Origin: Anabaena sp. 4-3
GTDB lineage: Bacteria > Cyanobacteriota > Cyanobacteriia > Cyanobacteriales > Nostocaceae
Assembly (NCBI RefSeq): GCF_001597745.1
Contig: NZ_LUHJ01000042.1
Coordinates: 1-64,000 of the forward strand
Reading direction: 5' to 3'
DNA length: 64,000 nt
Shown here one piece after another: positions 25,854 to 35,205 of the stretch (positions are counted from its first letter, which is position 1; each line of letters begins with the position of its first letter). Under the pieces are notes generated by a model, which did not search any database, had not been told where the DNA came from, and saw only the letters and a program-made list of their open reading frames with translations. Made by a program: the position numbers and the translations under genes.

Positions 25854-27200
25854 ATGGCTGTTTACGAAAATCGAGAAGCGTTCATTCCCTATACTCGCAG
25901 CGATATTATTAAACTTTGCTTGCAAGATGGTCGGCTAAATGGGGCTGATGCCCAAAAATTTCAAGATTTCTGCCAAATCCTCACGGCATACTATCACTTT
26001 CGCTTCCACAAAACTTTAGAAATTATCAAAGATAACTACGTACCTTTTAACCCCAATGCAGATATTCAACCAATAACTCCACCAACATTTGAGCAATATG
26101 ATGAGATGGAGTTGAATATAGTTAATGCCTTTGAGCATATTGTCGAAAGAGCAAATTATGTTCCTTTGCCTGAATCTGTTGTTAAACAAGCACTGTCCAC
26201 CAAATCCCTCATTGATTTGAAAACTCAAGTAAATTTTGATGATTTTGACCGCTTTCTTTGTTATTACCGTGGTGATAGTTATAAAAAAATTTCGGTAAAA
26301 AAGTTATTATTTTGGCGACAAGAAAAGAAAATTGATATTTTTGAACGGATTGTTTTATTAGTCAAGTTCAAAGAAGCTGCTTACTTTCGTGCCAATAAGG
26401 TCAACATCCAAGAGTTGAAATTCATTCCTGGTAAGATGTATGTCTACTTCTACAAAAATATTCCTAAATTAGATGTTGACTTACTCTTTCCCAATGTGGA
26501 AACGAGTATGACATGGAAAGACCGCTTACTATTTGGAATTCCTGCTATTGGTGCAGCCATTCCTTTGATATTAAGAACATTGCCGAATTTATTATTGCTG
26601 GTAGCTGCTATTTTGCTAGTATTAAATTTGTCGTTTCTGATTGAATCATTAAATGTAGAGTTGGATAAGGTCAGAAATTTCATGCCCGTTTTGGTGGCAA
26701 GTTTATCATTAGGAATTACTTTGGGTGGATTTGCTTTTAAGCAATATAATAATTACAAAAATAAAAAAATAAAATTCCAAAAAATTGTGACTGATACGCT
26801 ATTTTTCAAAAATTTAGCTAACAATGCTAGTGTTTTTCAAATGTTTATTGAATTGGCAGAAGAAGAAGAATGTAAGGAAATTATTCTGGCATACTATCAC
26901 TTACTTACCAGCCCCACTCCATTAACGCCTCAACAATTAGATTCTCGCATCGAAACTTGGATGGAGAATAAACTAGGGATAAAGATTAATTTTGATATTC
27001 AAGGGCCTCTAAGTAATTTAGAAGATATTCGTGGCCAAGTAGTTCAAAAAAATCGCGAAACAACAGACAATGTATCAATAATCCCTTTACTCACATATAA
27101 TCGCCAGGGTATGTGTCAAGTTCTCCCCTTGGATGATGCTAAAGCAGTGATTGATTATGTTTGGGATAATGCCTTTCAATTTAACGGGATAATTTTGTAG
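25854..27200 (+). CDS. DUF3754 (TMEM143-like) membrane protein
   Basis: I start at ATG 25854 (MAVYENREAFIPYTRSDI); a longer frame from 25794 adds an unconserved hydrophobic stretch. The 448-residue protein has a soluble N-terminal half with FRANKVNIQELKFIPGKMYVYF, two hydrophobic regions (about 222-260 and 275-295) and a C-terminal soluble domain. This matches DUF3754, related to mitochondrial TMEM143. The function is unknown. It follows the helicase by 71 bases on the same strand; it occurs in cyanobacteria outside such operons, so membership is uncertain. Confidence 0.8.
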   Translation: MAVYENREAFIPYTRSDIIKLCLQDGRLNGADAQKFQDFCQILTAYYHFRFHKTLEIIKDNYVPFNPNADIQPITPPTFEQYDEMELNIVNAFEHIVERANYVPLPESVVKQALSTKSLIDLKTQVNFDDFDRFLCYYRGDSYKKISVKKLLFWRQEKKIDIFERIVLLVKFKEAAYFRANKVNIQELKFIPGKMYVYFYKNIPKLDVDLLFPNVETSMTWKDRLLFGIPAIGAAIPLILRTLPNLLLLVAAILLVLNLSFLIESLNVELDKVRNFMPVLVASLSLGITLGGFAFKQYNNYKNKKIKFQKIVTDTLFFKNLANNASVFQMFIELAEEEECKEIILAYYHLLTSPTPLTPQQLDSRIETWMENKLGIKINFDIQGPLSNLEDIRGQVVQKNRETTDNVSIIPLLTYNRQGMCQVLPLDDAKAVIDYVWDNAFQFNGIIL

Positions 27201-27514
27201 ACTATAGGTAAGGGGTAATTTGCTGAAACTGTGAAGGCTTAAATATTGTCGTAGCTGTAACACACCCTACTAGCTTGGCAAGCCTTAAATGTTGCATTAA
27301 AACTCTCTTGTGGGATCAGCTCTCTAGCCCGTCTGGTGCAGGCTAGAAGCCCGCACCACAAGAACTATATTTGTGCATCATTTTAGCTTTGCCACGCTAC
27401 TACAATTATGTTTATCGTTCAGGTGGTGCGTTACGGCTGATGAATCTTCTCGTGAAGGTTCAAATATTGTCGTAGCCGTAACACACCCTACAGTTAGTTG
27501 GTGTGGGGGAGATG
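27201..27514. repeat. Intergenic repeats: 40-bp direct repeat and an inverted repeat
   Basis: Bases 27231-27270 and 27452-27491 match over 40 positions with about three differences, and both end in ACACACCCTAC. The second copy also closes an inverted repeat (27425-27438 with 27474-27487, one mismatch). This looks like remnants of a small mobile repeat related to the element at 61688. No gene lies here. Confidence 0.7.
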
Positions 27515-28090
27515 TTAAGGACAATACAAGGTGTCGCGGGTGTCGCGCCCGGTGGAGGGGTTTGTTCCTTTGGCTACCTTGCATAATTTATTTTGTTCAT
27601 CTGGACGTAATAATACATCAGTAAAATCTGCGCCGTCGATAATTGCGCCGTCAAATTTGGCGTTAGCAGCAAATGCGCCTTCTAAGACTGCATTTGTCAA
27701 GTCGGCTTTGATGAGACGGGCTGAGTCTAAAGTAGCATAGCTGAGGTTTGCTGCTTGCAAATTGGCTGATTCTAAATTGGCAGCAAAGAAACTGACTCCC
27801 TGTAAATTGGAGTTACTAAAGTTACTTTGACGCAGATTAGCTTTAGTAAAACTGGAGTCTGTTAAATCACGTCCTGAAAAGTCAGCCTCGATTAAAATTT
27901 CTTTGTTGTAATCAAGTGCGAATGCTGTGGGTGCAAAACCGACAATTGTGGTGATGCCCAAGATTCCCCAGAGTAATATACTGAGTATGTTTACCCAGAT
28001 TCGATGAGATGTTTGACGCTTTAACCCGAATAGCGTTGTGGTTGAGTCGAGTATGGCAGCTAACACGCGATCGCTTAACTTAGAATTCAT
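27515..28090 (-). CDS. Lumenal pentapeptide-repeat protein
   Basis: I start at ATG 28090 (MNSKLSDRVLA), preceded by AAAAGAG; the frame extends to 28126 but would overlap yraN further. The 191-residue protein has an internal signal or anchor (about 31-56, ending APTAFA), then A(D/N)LXX-type pentapeptide repeats (about 68-160) forming a right-handed beta-helix. The end, LCKVAKGTNPSTGRDTRDTLYC, carries two cysteines and resembles plant thylakoid-lumen pentapeptide proteins. A thylakoid lumen location is likely. Its 5' end faces yraN. Confidence 0.85.
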   Translation of the reverse strand: MNSKLSDRVLAAILDSTTTLFGLKRQTSHRIWVNILSILLWGILGITTIVGFAPTAFALDYNKEILIEADFSGRDLTDSSFTKANLRQSNFSNSNLQGVSFFAANLESANLQAANLSYATLDSARLIKADLTNAVLEGAFAANAKFDGAIIDGADFTDVLLRPDEQNKLCKVAKGTNPSTGRDTRDTLYCP

Positions 28091-28104
28091 GCTCTTTTTA
28101 GCCA

Positions 28105-28563
28105 ATGGCGAATCCTCCTCCATCACATTATCTCGATATTGGTCACTTTGGAGAAGAACTCGTAACCCAATGGTTACAATCTACAGGTTGGTTAATTCTA
28201 CAACGCCGCTATTCCTGCCGTTGGGGAGAAATTGATATTATTGCTCAATCTCCAGACTCGACACTGGCTTTTGTGGAAGTTAAAACCCGTAGTTCTGGAA
28301 ATTGGGATACTTGGGGTAAAAGTGCAATTACCCTGAAAAAGCAAGCCAAAATTGGGCGAACTGCTGGCTTATTTTTAGCAACATACCCCGAAAAAGCCAA
28401 TTACTCTTGTCGCTTTGATGTTGCTATTGTTTGTTGTCTGAAAATTTCTCAGCACCGCCAAGTTATAGACTTACAACCAGCCTTGGCTAGCTCATCAACA
28501 CAAGATTACATATTTCAGCTACAGGAATATATTCCCGCCGCTTTTGATGCTGTCATTGATTAG
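28105..28563 (+). CDS. yraN: UPF0102 protein YraN (nuclease-fold)
   Basis: A 152-residue protein with the UPF0102 pattern: GHFGEELVTQWLQ, ILQRRYSCRWGEIDIIAQ and FVEVKTRSS. The E...D...ExK arrangement is that of a restriction-endonuclease-like fold, so nucleic acid cleavage is plausible, but the physiological role is not established. The start lies 14 bases from the divergent pentapeptide gene start, so their promoters must overlap each other's coding sequence. Confidence 0.88.
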   Translation: MANPPPSHYLDIGHFGEELVTQWLQSTGWLILQRRYSCRWGEIDIIAQSPDSTLAFVEVKTRSSGNWDTWGKSAITLKKQAKIGRTAGLFLATYPEKANYSCRFDVAIVCCLKISQHRQVIDLQPALASSSTQDYIFQLQEYIPAAFDAVID

Positions 28564-28644
28564 AGGTGATTGGTGATTGGTAATTAGTTGATTATCAGTA
28601 ACCAATTACCAATTTGTATGTAGTATCGTTGAATATGCTGACTT

Positions 28645-29034
28645 TTAGGCGAGAGTTTCTGGACAGTAACCCAACCCCCGGACAAACTGTTGCCGGAAAG
28701 CCTCTATTTCCTCTCGTTCTGGGCTACCGTGAGATACAATGGCTACTTGATAGCGGCGCATTACATCTACAGCCGACTGTCCTGCTTCCAAACTCCAAAG
28801 TGCCATTTGCACTCGCATGGGTGGCTCGTAGCTAATCCCCAGTTCATTGAGAAAAGCTCGAAAATCACCATCCTCTTGGGGCGAGAAGTGGCCTTTAAGT
28901 TTGATCCGAACCACCCAACCATCAATTTGATGAATCACGGTGACGAAAGAAACAGGTATTTGGGGTCTACCGTGCAGGTATTGAACGACCCTCAGAGTTA
29001 AACTGGCATTTGCCAGATAATACAAGTATTCCAT
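28645..29034 (-). CDS. Conserved hypothetical protein
   Basis: A 129-residue soluble protein beginning MEYLYYLANASLTLRVVQYL. The first half alternates beta strands, with VVRIKLKGHF in the middle, and the second half is helical with charged ends. I do not recognise a named domain, but composition and codon use look normal and no frame on the other strand is better. It is a lone leftward gene between yraN and queA. Confidence 0.6.
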   Translation of the reverse strand: MEYLYYLANASLTLRVVQYLHGRPQIPVSFVTVIHQIDGWVVRIKLKGHFSPQEDGDFRAFLNELGISYEPPMRVQMALWSLEAGQSAVDVMRRYQVAIVSHGSPEREEIEAFRQQFVRGLGYCPETLA

Positions 29035-29202
29035 GTTTGGTGCTTGGGATCAAAGCCAATCCTACATTTATATCTTCCTCAATTAATCCCGATTCTTGGT
29101 AGGGTAGAAGCCCCCGTTTTAGTATGGGGAGTTTTACCCAATTTTCATATTCTTGTTTAAATGTTAAGTATTTTTGTAATCTAGGCAAGGCAGGGGAGAT
29201 GA

Positions 29203-29243
29203 GGGGGATGTGGGGGATGTGGGGGATGTGGGGGATGTGGGGG
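29203..29243. repeat. Tandem GGGGGATGT repeat upstream of queA
   Basis: Four to five copies of a 9-base G-rich unit lie 60-100 bases before the queA start. The G-runs could form a quadruplex in the leader RNA, though this kind of simple repeat is common in Nostoc spacers. Confidence 0.8.
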
Positions 29244-29304
29244 AAAATCCTGTGCATCGATGACGCACTTAGCACTGAACGCTTACTAGGGAAGAGGAAT
29301 CTTA

Positions 29305-30495
29305 ATGGAACAGCAACTATCACAAGTTAATCACAATCCGATGTCTGATCAAGCAACACCCGATACAAATTTAGATTGTTCATTAGCTGGGTATGATTAT
29401 GAACTACCGCCAGAATTGATTGCTCAAAATCCAGTGGTTCCCAGAGATAGTTCTCGCTTGTTGGTGGTAGATTCCCAAACTACAGGCAAGGACTCAGATC
29501 CATTACATCACATTTTTCGTGATTTACCAGATATTCTTCGCCCTGGTGATTTGTTAATCATGAATAATACAAAAGTGATTCCAGCACGGCTGTATGGGCG
29601 AAAATCAACTGGTGCTGAGGTGGAAATTTTACTATTAGAAGAACGCCAACATAATTGTTGGTTAGCTTTAGTTAAGCCGGGAAAACGGTTTAAAAAAGGC
29701 AGTAAAATCTTTTTTGAAGCCGGAAAATTAGGTTTTTCCCCAGTCCCTAGTCCCCAGTCCCCAGTCAAGAGTCCCTTGTTAACTGCGACTGTTATGGAAA
29801 CGGATAAGGCGACAGGCGGGCGGTTGCTGCAATTTGATTTGCCGGAGACTCAATCTTTAGTACAGATTTTAGATAAATTCGGCGAAATACCGCTACCTCC
29901 TTACATTACGGCATCTCAGGCGGCTGACGAACAGTATCAGACAGTGTATGCTGAACAACCGGGAGCGATCGCAGCTCCTACTGCTGGGTTACACTTTACT
30001 CCAGAGTTATTAGAAAAATTGCGCGATCGCAATATTAATCAAGCTTTTATTACCCTACACGTAGGCGTGGGAACTTTTCGCCCTGTGGAAGTGGAAGACG
30101 TAACCAGCCACCAAATGCACGAGGAATGGATTGAAGTCCCCGCCGAGACAGTAGAACAAATCCGCGCTACTAAACAAGCCGGGGGGCGGATTATTGCTGT
30201 GGGAACAACGGTTGTCCGTGCTTTAGAAGGTGCAGCCGCCGCCTGTGAGGATTTACAGCCTTTTTGCGGGAAAACCAACCTATTTATTTATCCTGGCTAC
30301 CAGTGGCGAGTCGTAGAAGGTTTAATTACTAATTTTCACCTACCCCGTTCTAGTTTGCTGATGTTGGTGAGTGCGCTGATTGGTAGAGAAAGATTATTAA
30401 ATATATACCAGCAAGCGATCGCTTCTAGATATCGCTTTTATTCCTTCGGCGATGCCATGTTAATTCTGCCCGAAGCTGTGGGTGTAGGGGTGTAG
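29305..30495 (+). CDS. queA: S-adenosylmethionine:tRNA ribosyltransferase-isomerase QueA
   Basis: Transfers the ribosyl part of AdoMet to preQ1 in tRNA to make epoxyqueuosine. I start at ATG 29305 because GAGGAA lies 5 bases upstream; ATG 29341 is the other option. Family segments are present: [49 protein letters not shown] and [13 protein letters not shown]. Around residues 147-158 a low-complexity segment ([13 protein letters not shown]) is encoded by a CCCCAGT-type repeat that has entered the reading frame. Confidence 0.95.
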   Translation: MEQQLSQVNHNPMSDQATPDTNLDCSLAGYDYELPPELIAQNPVVPRDSSRLLVVDSQTTGKDSDPLHHIFRDLPDILRPGDLLIMNNTKVIPARLYGRKSTGAEVEILLLEERQHNCWLALVKPGKRFKKGSKIFFEAGKLGFSPVPSPQSPVKSPLLTATVMETDKATGGRLLQFDLPETQSLVQILDKFGEIPLPPYITASQAADEQYQTVYAEQPGAIAAPTAGLHFTPELLEKLRDRNINQAFITLHVGVGTFRPVEVEDVTSHQMHEEWIEVPAETVEQIRATKQAGGRIIAVGTTVVRALEGAAAACEDLQPFCGKTNLFIYPGYQWRVVEGLITNFHLPRSSLLMLVSALIGRERLLNIYQQAIASRYRFYSFGDAMLILPEAVGVGV

Positions 30496-30535
30496 GGGGA
30501 CAAATCAATTCAAAATACCCTGCGGGAACGCCAAA

Positions 30536-30630
30536 GGCGTACAAAATTCAAAATTCAAAATTGCAAATGAGGTAGACAAGGTAGAAATCTTTCGCAGTCA
30601 ACAGTCAACCATCAACCATCAACCATCCCC
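30536..30630. repeat. Short tandem repeats after queA
   Basis: Three AAAATTC heptamers (about 30542-30562) and a CAACCAT/CAACAGT run (about 30597-30625) occupy the queA-TPR spacer. They are of the short tandem repeat type seen across the window. Confidence 0.7.
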
Positions 30631-30703
30631 ATTTTGAGTTTTGAATTGATTTTTTGGGTACTCTGATTTATGAGGATCTAACCCTGAGTACAGAGATTCA
30701 ATT

Positions 30704-31867
30704 ATGTATAAGCAACATCTTGTTAGACAGTGGTTTTGCGGTTTGTCTCCTATCACTAGCCATCGCGTTTCCCGTGGGCAAAAGCCACAGTTTGGGGTTC
30801 TCTGTGCTACCTCTGCTGTTTTGATGTTGGCTGCACCGACAGTGATTAGTTTGTCAGAAAGTCAGGTATTGGCACAACCTCCCATTTCTCAGGATTTAGA
30901 AACAGCTAGTTTTTACCAACAGGGGGTGACACGTTACAACCGTAGTGATTGGACTGGTGCAGAATATGCTTTTCGCCAAGCTTTACAACGCGATGCAAAT
31001 ATAGGCATGGCTAGATATTACCTGGGTAATATTTTCCTGATGCAAAACCGTCTAGATGTGGCGGTGCAGGAATATGGGGAGGCGATTAGAATTAACCCTA
31101 ATTTGGGTGAAGCTTATTACAATTTAGGGTTAGCATTGCAACGCCAAGGACAAAAAGAAGCGGCTATTACAGCTTACCGTCAAGCTTTGGTCTTAGAGCC
31201 GACAAAGGCGGATACCCATTATAATTTGGGTTTGGCACTCTACGAACAGGGACAACTACCAGAAGCGATCGCAGCTTATGAAAAAGCGATTGAGTTTGAT
31301 AGTAGCAACGCCAACGCTCATTATAACTTGGCGATCGCTCTACAAGAATCGGGAAAAATGCCAGAGGCGATCGCCACTTATCAGCAAGTAATTAAATTAG
31401 AACCCCAAAACGCCGAAGCTTACAGTAATTTGGCCAGTCTTATGGTACTTCAAGGACAAACTACTGAAGCTATTGCAGTTTATATGCAAGCTATTCGCCA
31501 AAATCCCAAAAATGCCTCAGCTTACTATAATTTGGGCGTGACTCTATACAACCAAGGCAACCTAAAAACAGCCAGTGCTGCATTAAAACGCGCTCATAAA
31601 CATTATCGGGAGCAAGGTAATCTAGAGCAAGCACAGAAAGCTGAACAACTAATGCAGCAAATTGATCAACAAATTGCCGCAAAAAAACTTCATCAACAGC
31701 AAGCATCTACTGCTAACCAAACTCCCAAACCTACTGATAATGTTACGGTTGTGGACACAATAGCCCCTACTATTGAGATACCAGTCACTGTAGAAAAGCA
31801 GCAGCTTGAACCAGCCTTTCCTAGTTCTATCCCCAGTCAAACTGACAATAACGAAAAAGATAACTAG
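30704..31867 (+). CDS. Exported or anchored TPR-repeat protein
   Basis: A 387-residue protein with a hydrophobic signal-like span (about 31-57), then six to seven tetratricopeptide repeats (about 66-305) with the typical AxYNLGxALxxQG pattern, then a Gln/Thr/Pro-rich tail. TPR arrays hold protein partners; the partner is unknown. Location is probably periplasm or thylakoid lumen. The gene ends 10 bases from the convergent ktrA stop. Confidence 0.82.
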   Translation: MYKQHLVRQWFCGLSPITSHRVSRGQKPQFGVLCATSAVLMLAAPTVISLSESQVLAQPPISQDLETASFYQQGVTRYNRSDWTGAEYAFRQALQRDANIGMARYYLGNIFLMQNRLDVAVQEYGEAIRINPNLGEAYYNLGLALQRQGQKEAAITAYRQALVLEPTKADTHYNLGLALYEQGQLPEAIAAYEKAIEFDSSNANAHYNLAIALQESGKMPEAIATYQQVIKLEPQNAEAYSNLASLMVLQGQTTEAIAVYMQAIRQNPKNASAYYNLGVTLYNQGNLKTASAALKRAHKHYREQGNLEQAQKAEQLMQQIDQQIAAKKLHQQQASTANQTPKPTDNVTVVDTIAPTIEIPVTVEKQQLEPAFPSSIPSQTDNNEKDN

Positions 31868-31876
31868 CAACCGCAG

Positions 31877-32572
31877 CTATATTGGCAAGCGATTAATATC
31901 TTTATTACGCCCAATTACCACCATTGCTGAACCACGTTCTAAACGTTTGTAGGGATCAGGATTAATTTGAAATTTGCCATCATGACTCACAGCTAACAAA
32001 TTTAAACCATAGCGGTTACGCAATTGCAGTTCTGCCACAGTTTTACCGTGAAATTCATCGGGTACAATTACTTCCACAATACTGTTATCTGGATCAAGGT
32101 CAAATCTATCTAGAATAGATGGTTTAGTAAGTGTGCGGGCTAAAGCACAGCCCGCTTCGTATTCAGGGAAAACAACGTGATCGGCTCCTACACGCTTCAG
32201 CAGTTTATGGTGTACCTCACTAGAAGCTTTAGCAACGACGTGAGGTACACCACCTTCTTTGACATTTAACGTTGTAATAATACTTTCTTGAATGTAGTTG
32301 CCAATGGCAATAATTACCGTATCAAATTCATAAATTCCGGCTTCTTTCAGGGCAGCTGGTTCAGTAGAGTCTAATTGTAAAGCATGACCAACTATCTTTT
32401 CAGTTAAGGCTGCTGATACGCGTTTTTCATCAATATCTGTAGCTAACACTTGATAGCCTAGTTGATGCAGTGTTGAACATACAGAACGGCCAAAACGACC
32501 TAAACCAATCACTGCAAATTGGTGGTTATCTCTACGTAAACTGCGGAAAAATCCTAATGATGCAAGATTCAC
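31877..32572 (-). CDS. ktrA: KtrA-type potassium channel regulatory subunit (RCK)
   Basis: A 231-residue cytoplasmic protein with an N-terminal Rossmann RCK_N domain (GLGRFGRS at 23-30, acidic DID at about 46-48) and a C-terminal RCK_C domain (about 150-230). It gates the KtrB pore by nucleotide binding. The ktrB gene lies upstream on the same strand, 187 bases away, with a repeat tract between. Confidence 0.9.
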   Translation of the reverse strand: MNLASLGFFRSLRRDNHQFAVIGLGRFGRSVCSTLHQLGYQVLATDIDEKRVSAALTEKIVGHALQLDSTEPAALKEAGIYEFDTVIIAIGNYIQESIITTLNVKEGGVPHVVAKASSEVHHKLLKRVGADHVVFPEYEAGCALARTLTKPSILDRFDLDPDNSIVEVIVPDEFHGKTVAELQLRNRYGLNLLAVSHDGKFQINPDPYKRLERGSAMVVIGRNKDINRLPI

Positions 32573-32699
32573 ATTTGTAATCCTTATTATTACTCCCTGT
32601 ATCTAGAGCAAGCAGCCGTTAGTCTCAACTAATTATCACGTTTGATGTTTGCGTGGAATCATTTACATTTTATCAGTAGTTATTAGTCATTAGTTTTCC

Positions 32700-32756
32700 T
32701 CCCCCCACTCCCTCATCTCCCCCACTCCCTCATCTCCCCCACTCCCTCATCTCCAG
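32700..32756. repeat. 17-bp tandem repeat in the ktrB-ktrA spacer
   Basis: The unit CCCACTCCCTCATCTCC occurs three times. It abuts the ktrB stop codon region and spreads the ktrB-ktrA spacing. Confidence 0.8.
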
Positions 32757-32759
32757 TAA

Positions 32760-34112
32760 CTATCCTACAAGTAAGTTTTCCTCTGGATAGTGAACTCTGG
32801 TAGGGCGAGGATCACCCAGTATAGCCGCCATCAGCAGTAAAACCCCAACTCTACCTACATACATGGTGATAATTAAGATGATTTTGGCTGCTGTTGTTAC
32901 GCTACCTGTAATCCCTGTGGAAAGTCCGACTGTAGCAAATGCTGAAACCGCTTCAAACAAGATTTGTAAAAAGTCTAGTTTTGGATCTGTCAGAGCTATC
33001 AAAATAGTGGCTAACATGACGGTGGCTACAGAACCAACTAAAACACCAACCGCTTTCAAAATTAAAGATATTGCTATTTTGCGCTCATATAATAAAACTT
33101 CTTCTTTACCTTGAAGAATTGATTTAGTACAACTGGTAAGCACTCTTAATGTGGTGGTTTTTATCCCGCCTCCTGTGCCGCCAGGACTGGCACCAATAAA
33201 CATGAAGGCTATTGTCAGAAATAACCCAGCATTTGTCATTTTAGCGATATCGATACTGTTAAAACCCGCCGTTCTGGTAGTGACTGATTGAAACCAGGCA
33301 AGTAATATTTGACCGTTGAAACCAGATACAGCGAAAGTTTCCGGGTTTTTAATCTCAATACTCCAATAGGCAATTGTGCCTAAAAATAATAAAATTAATG
33401 TTGTACTGGTTGCTACTTTAAAATCTAGGGAAAACACTAAATTGGTATTTTTTTTTAACAGGCGATCGCGGCACCAAAGATACATTTCTAAAATTACCTG
33501 ATATCCAATGCCTCCAGCAATAATTAAAAAAGTGATTGTCAACACCACTAACCAAGATGACTGATATCTAATTAAACTATCTTGAAACAAGCTAAAACCG
33601 GCATTATTCCAAGCACTAATACTATGAAAAATTGCCAACCATATTCCCTGATTCCATCCATAATCAGACACAAAAGCTGGCATTAATAAAAATATGCCTG
33701 TAATCTCAAAAATCAGAGTTGTGGCAATAATCGAGCGGATAACTTGAGTGCTACCACTCATCCCTGGACGGTCTAAAGCTTGTTGAATAGCCACTTTTTG
33801 GCGTAAATCAAACCTACGTCCTATCAACAAAATTAAAAAAGTTGTCGTCGTCATGTAGCCCAATCCGCCAATTTGAGCCAACATCAAAATAAACAACTGC
33901 CCCCAGAAAGAAAAATAAGTACCAGTATCAACTACTGCTAAACCCGTAACACAAACTGCGGATGTTGATGTAAATAATGCCACCACTGGATCATTCCAGG
34001 TACCATCACTGGTAGAGAACGGCATCATCAGTAATATAGTTCCGATAGCGATGAGCGTCAGAAATCCTAAACAAATTGTGCGCGAAACAGTCATAAAAAA
34101 TTCAAAATTCAA
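32760..34112 (-). CDS. ktrB: KtrB-type Na+-dependent potassium transporter
   Basis: A 450-residue polytopic membrane protein of the TrkH/KtrB family, with four pore-loop units. Selectivity regions are visible: SAVCVTGL, SAWNNAGFS, TRTAGFNS and SAFATVGLS each carry the conserved glycine. It imports K+, driven by Na+, under control of KtrA, which is encoded next. In cyanobacteria Ktr is a main K+ uptake system under salt stress. Confidence 0.93.
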   Translation of the reverse strand: MNFEFFMTVSRTICLGFLTLIAIGTILLMMPFSTSDGTWNDPVVALFTSTSAVCVTGLAVVDTGTYFSFWGQLFILMLAQIGGLGYMTTTTFLILLIGRRFDLRQKVAIQQALDRPGMSGSTQVIRSIIATTLIFEITGIFLLMPAFVSDYGWNQGIWLAIFHSISAWNNAGFSLFQDSLIRYQSSWLVVLTITFLIIAGGIGYQVILEMYLWCRDRLLKKNTNLVFSLDFKVATSTTLILLFLGTIAYWSIEIKNPETFAVSGFNGQILLAWFQSVTTRTAGFNSIDIAKMTNAGLFLTIAFMFIGASPGGTGGGIKTTTLRVLTSCTKSILQGKEEVLLYERKIAISLILKAVGVLVGSVATVMLATILIALTDPKLDFLQILFEAVSAFATVGLSTGITGSVTTAAKIILIITMYVGRVGVLLLMAAILGDPRPTRVHYPEENLLVG

Positions 34113-34297
34113 AATCGTCTAACCTGGTACTTGCTGCTGTGTCAAGTCAGACAGGAACTTGATAAATTTTTCCTGGAAGGTTTTGTCAGGTTTACCCCCC
34201 CCAGGAAATCAAAACTTTCTTATTTAATTAAAAACACACATGGTAGCCTACGAATATGTTTTTTTAAATTCTGCTTTGTCTTTACACTACTTTGTCC

Positions 34298-35152
34298 ATG
34301 AGTGCAACACTTTACCAGCGAATTCAGCAATTTTACGATACTTCCTCTGGGCTGTGGGAAGAGATTTGGGGCGAACACATGCACCACGGCTACTACGGTG
34401 TGGATGGTACGGAAAAAAAAGACCGTCGTCAAGCGCAAATTGATTTAATTGAAGAACTCCTGAGTTGGGCGGGGGTAGAAACAGCAGAAAACATTTTAGA
34501 TGTCGGCTGTGGTATCGGCGGTAGTTCTCTTTATTTAGCCGCCAAGTTTCACGCTCAAGCAACTGGGATAACTTTAAGCCCAGTACAAGCCGCTAGAGCC
34601 ACAGAACGCGCCAAAGAAGCACATTTGAGTGACACAAGTCAGTTTCTAGTGGCAGATGCTCAAGCCATGCCTTTCGATGATAATACTTTTGACTTGGTTT
34701 GGTCACTGGAAAGTGGTGAACACATGCCAGATAAAACCAAGTTTATGCAAGAGTGCTACCGAGTGTTAAAGCCCGGTGGTACTTTGATTATGGTGACTTG
34801 GTGTCATCGTCCTACTGATAATTTACCCCTGAGTGCCGACGAACAAAAGCACTTGGAGGATATTTATCGAGTTTATTGTTTACCCTATGTGATTTCTTTG
34901 CCGGAGTATGAAGCGATCGCTCGTCAACTACCATTAAACAATATCCGCACTGCTGACTGGTCTACTGCTGTCGCCCCATTTTGGAATGTAGTCATTGATT
35001 CCGCATTCACTCCTCAAGCCTTTTTTGGGTTACTACGTGCTGGTTGGACTACCATTCAAGGAGCATTATCACTCGGTTTGATGCGTCGCGGTTATGAACG
35101 TGGGTTAATTAAGTTTGGGTTGCTGTGTGGAAATAAGGAGGTAACAGGCTAG
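34298..35152 (+). CDS. Tocopherol-type SAM methyltransferase (gamma-TMT family)
   Basis: I start at ATG 34298 (MSATLYQRIQQFYD); a TTG at 34292 is the alternative. The 284-residue protein has the N-terminus YQRIQQFYDTSSGLWEEIWG seen in tocopherol methyltransferases, HMHHGYYG, SAM motif ILDVGCGIGGSS, and WSLESGEHMPDK. It methylates gamma-tocopherol or a closely related chromanol. The homogentisate prenyltransferase gene lies 53 bases downstream, which supports tocopherol synthesis. Confidence 0.87.
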   Translation: MSATLYQRIQQFYDTSSGLWEEIWGEHMHHGYYGVDGTEKKDRRQAQIDLIEELLSWAGVETAENILDVGCGIGGSSLYLAAKFHAQATGITLSPVQAARATERAKEAHLSDTSQFLVADAQAMPFDDNTFDLVWSLESGEHMPDKTKFMQECYRVLKPGGTLIMVTWCHRPTDNLPLSADEQKHLEDIYRVYCLPYVISLPEYEAIARQLPLNNIRTADWSTAVAPFWNVVIDSAFTPQAFFGLLRAGWTTIQGALSLGLMRRGYERGLIKFGLLCGNKEVTG

Positions 35153-35205
35153 TACAACAAATTTTCCATCCCCATTCCCGATTCCCCATTCCCGATTCCC
35201 CAATT

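Noticed and set aside
27373..27740. Several small frames around the 27.3-27.7 kb repeats
   Set aside because: They come from the repeat sequences or lie antisense to the pentapeptide gene.
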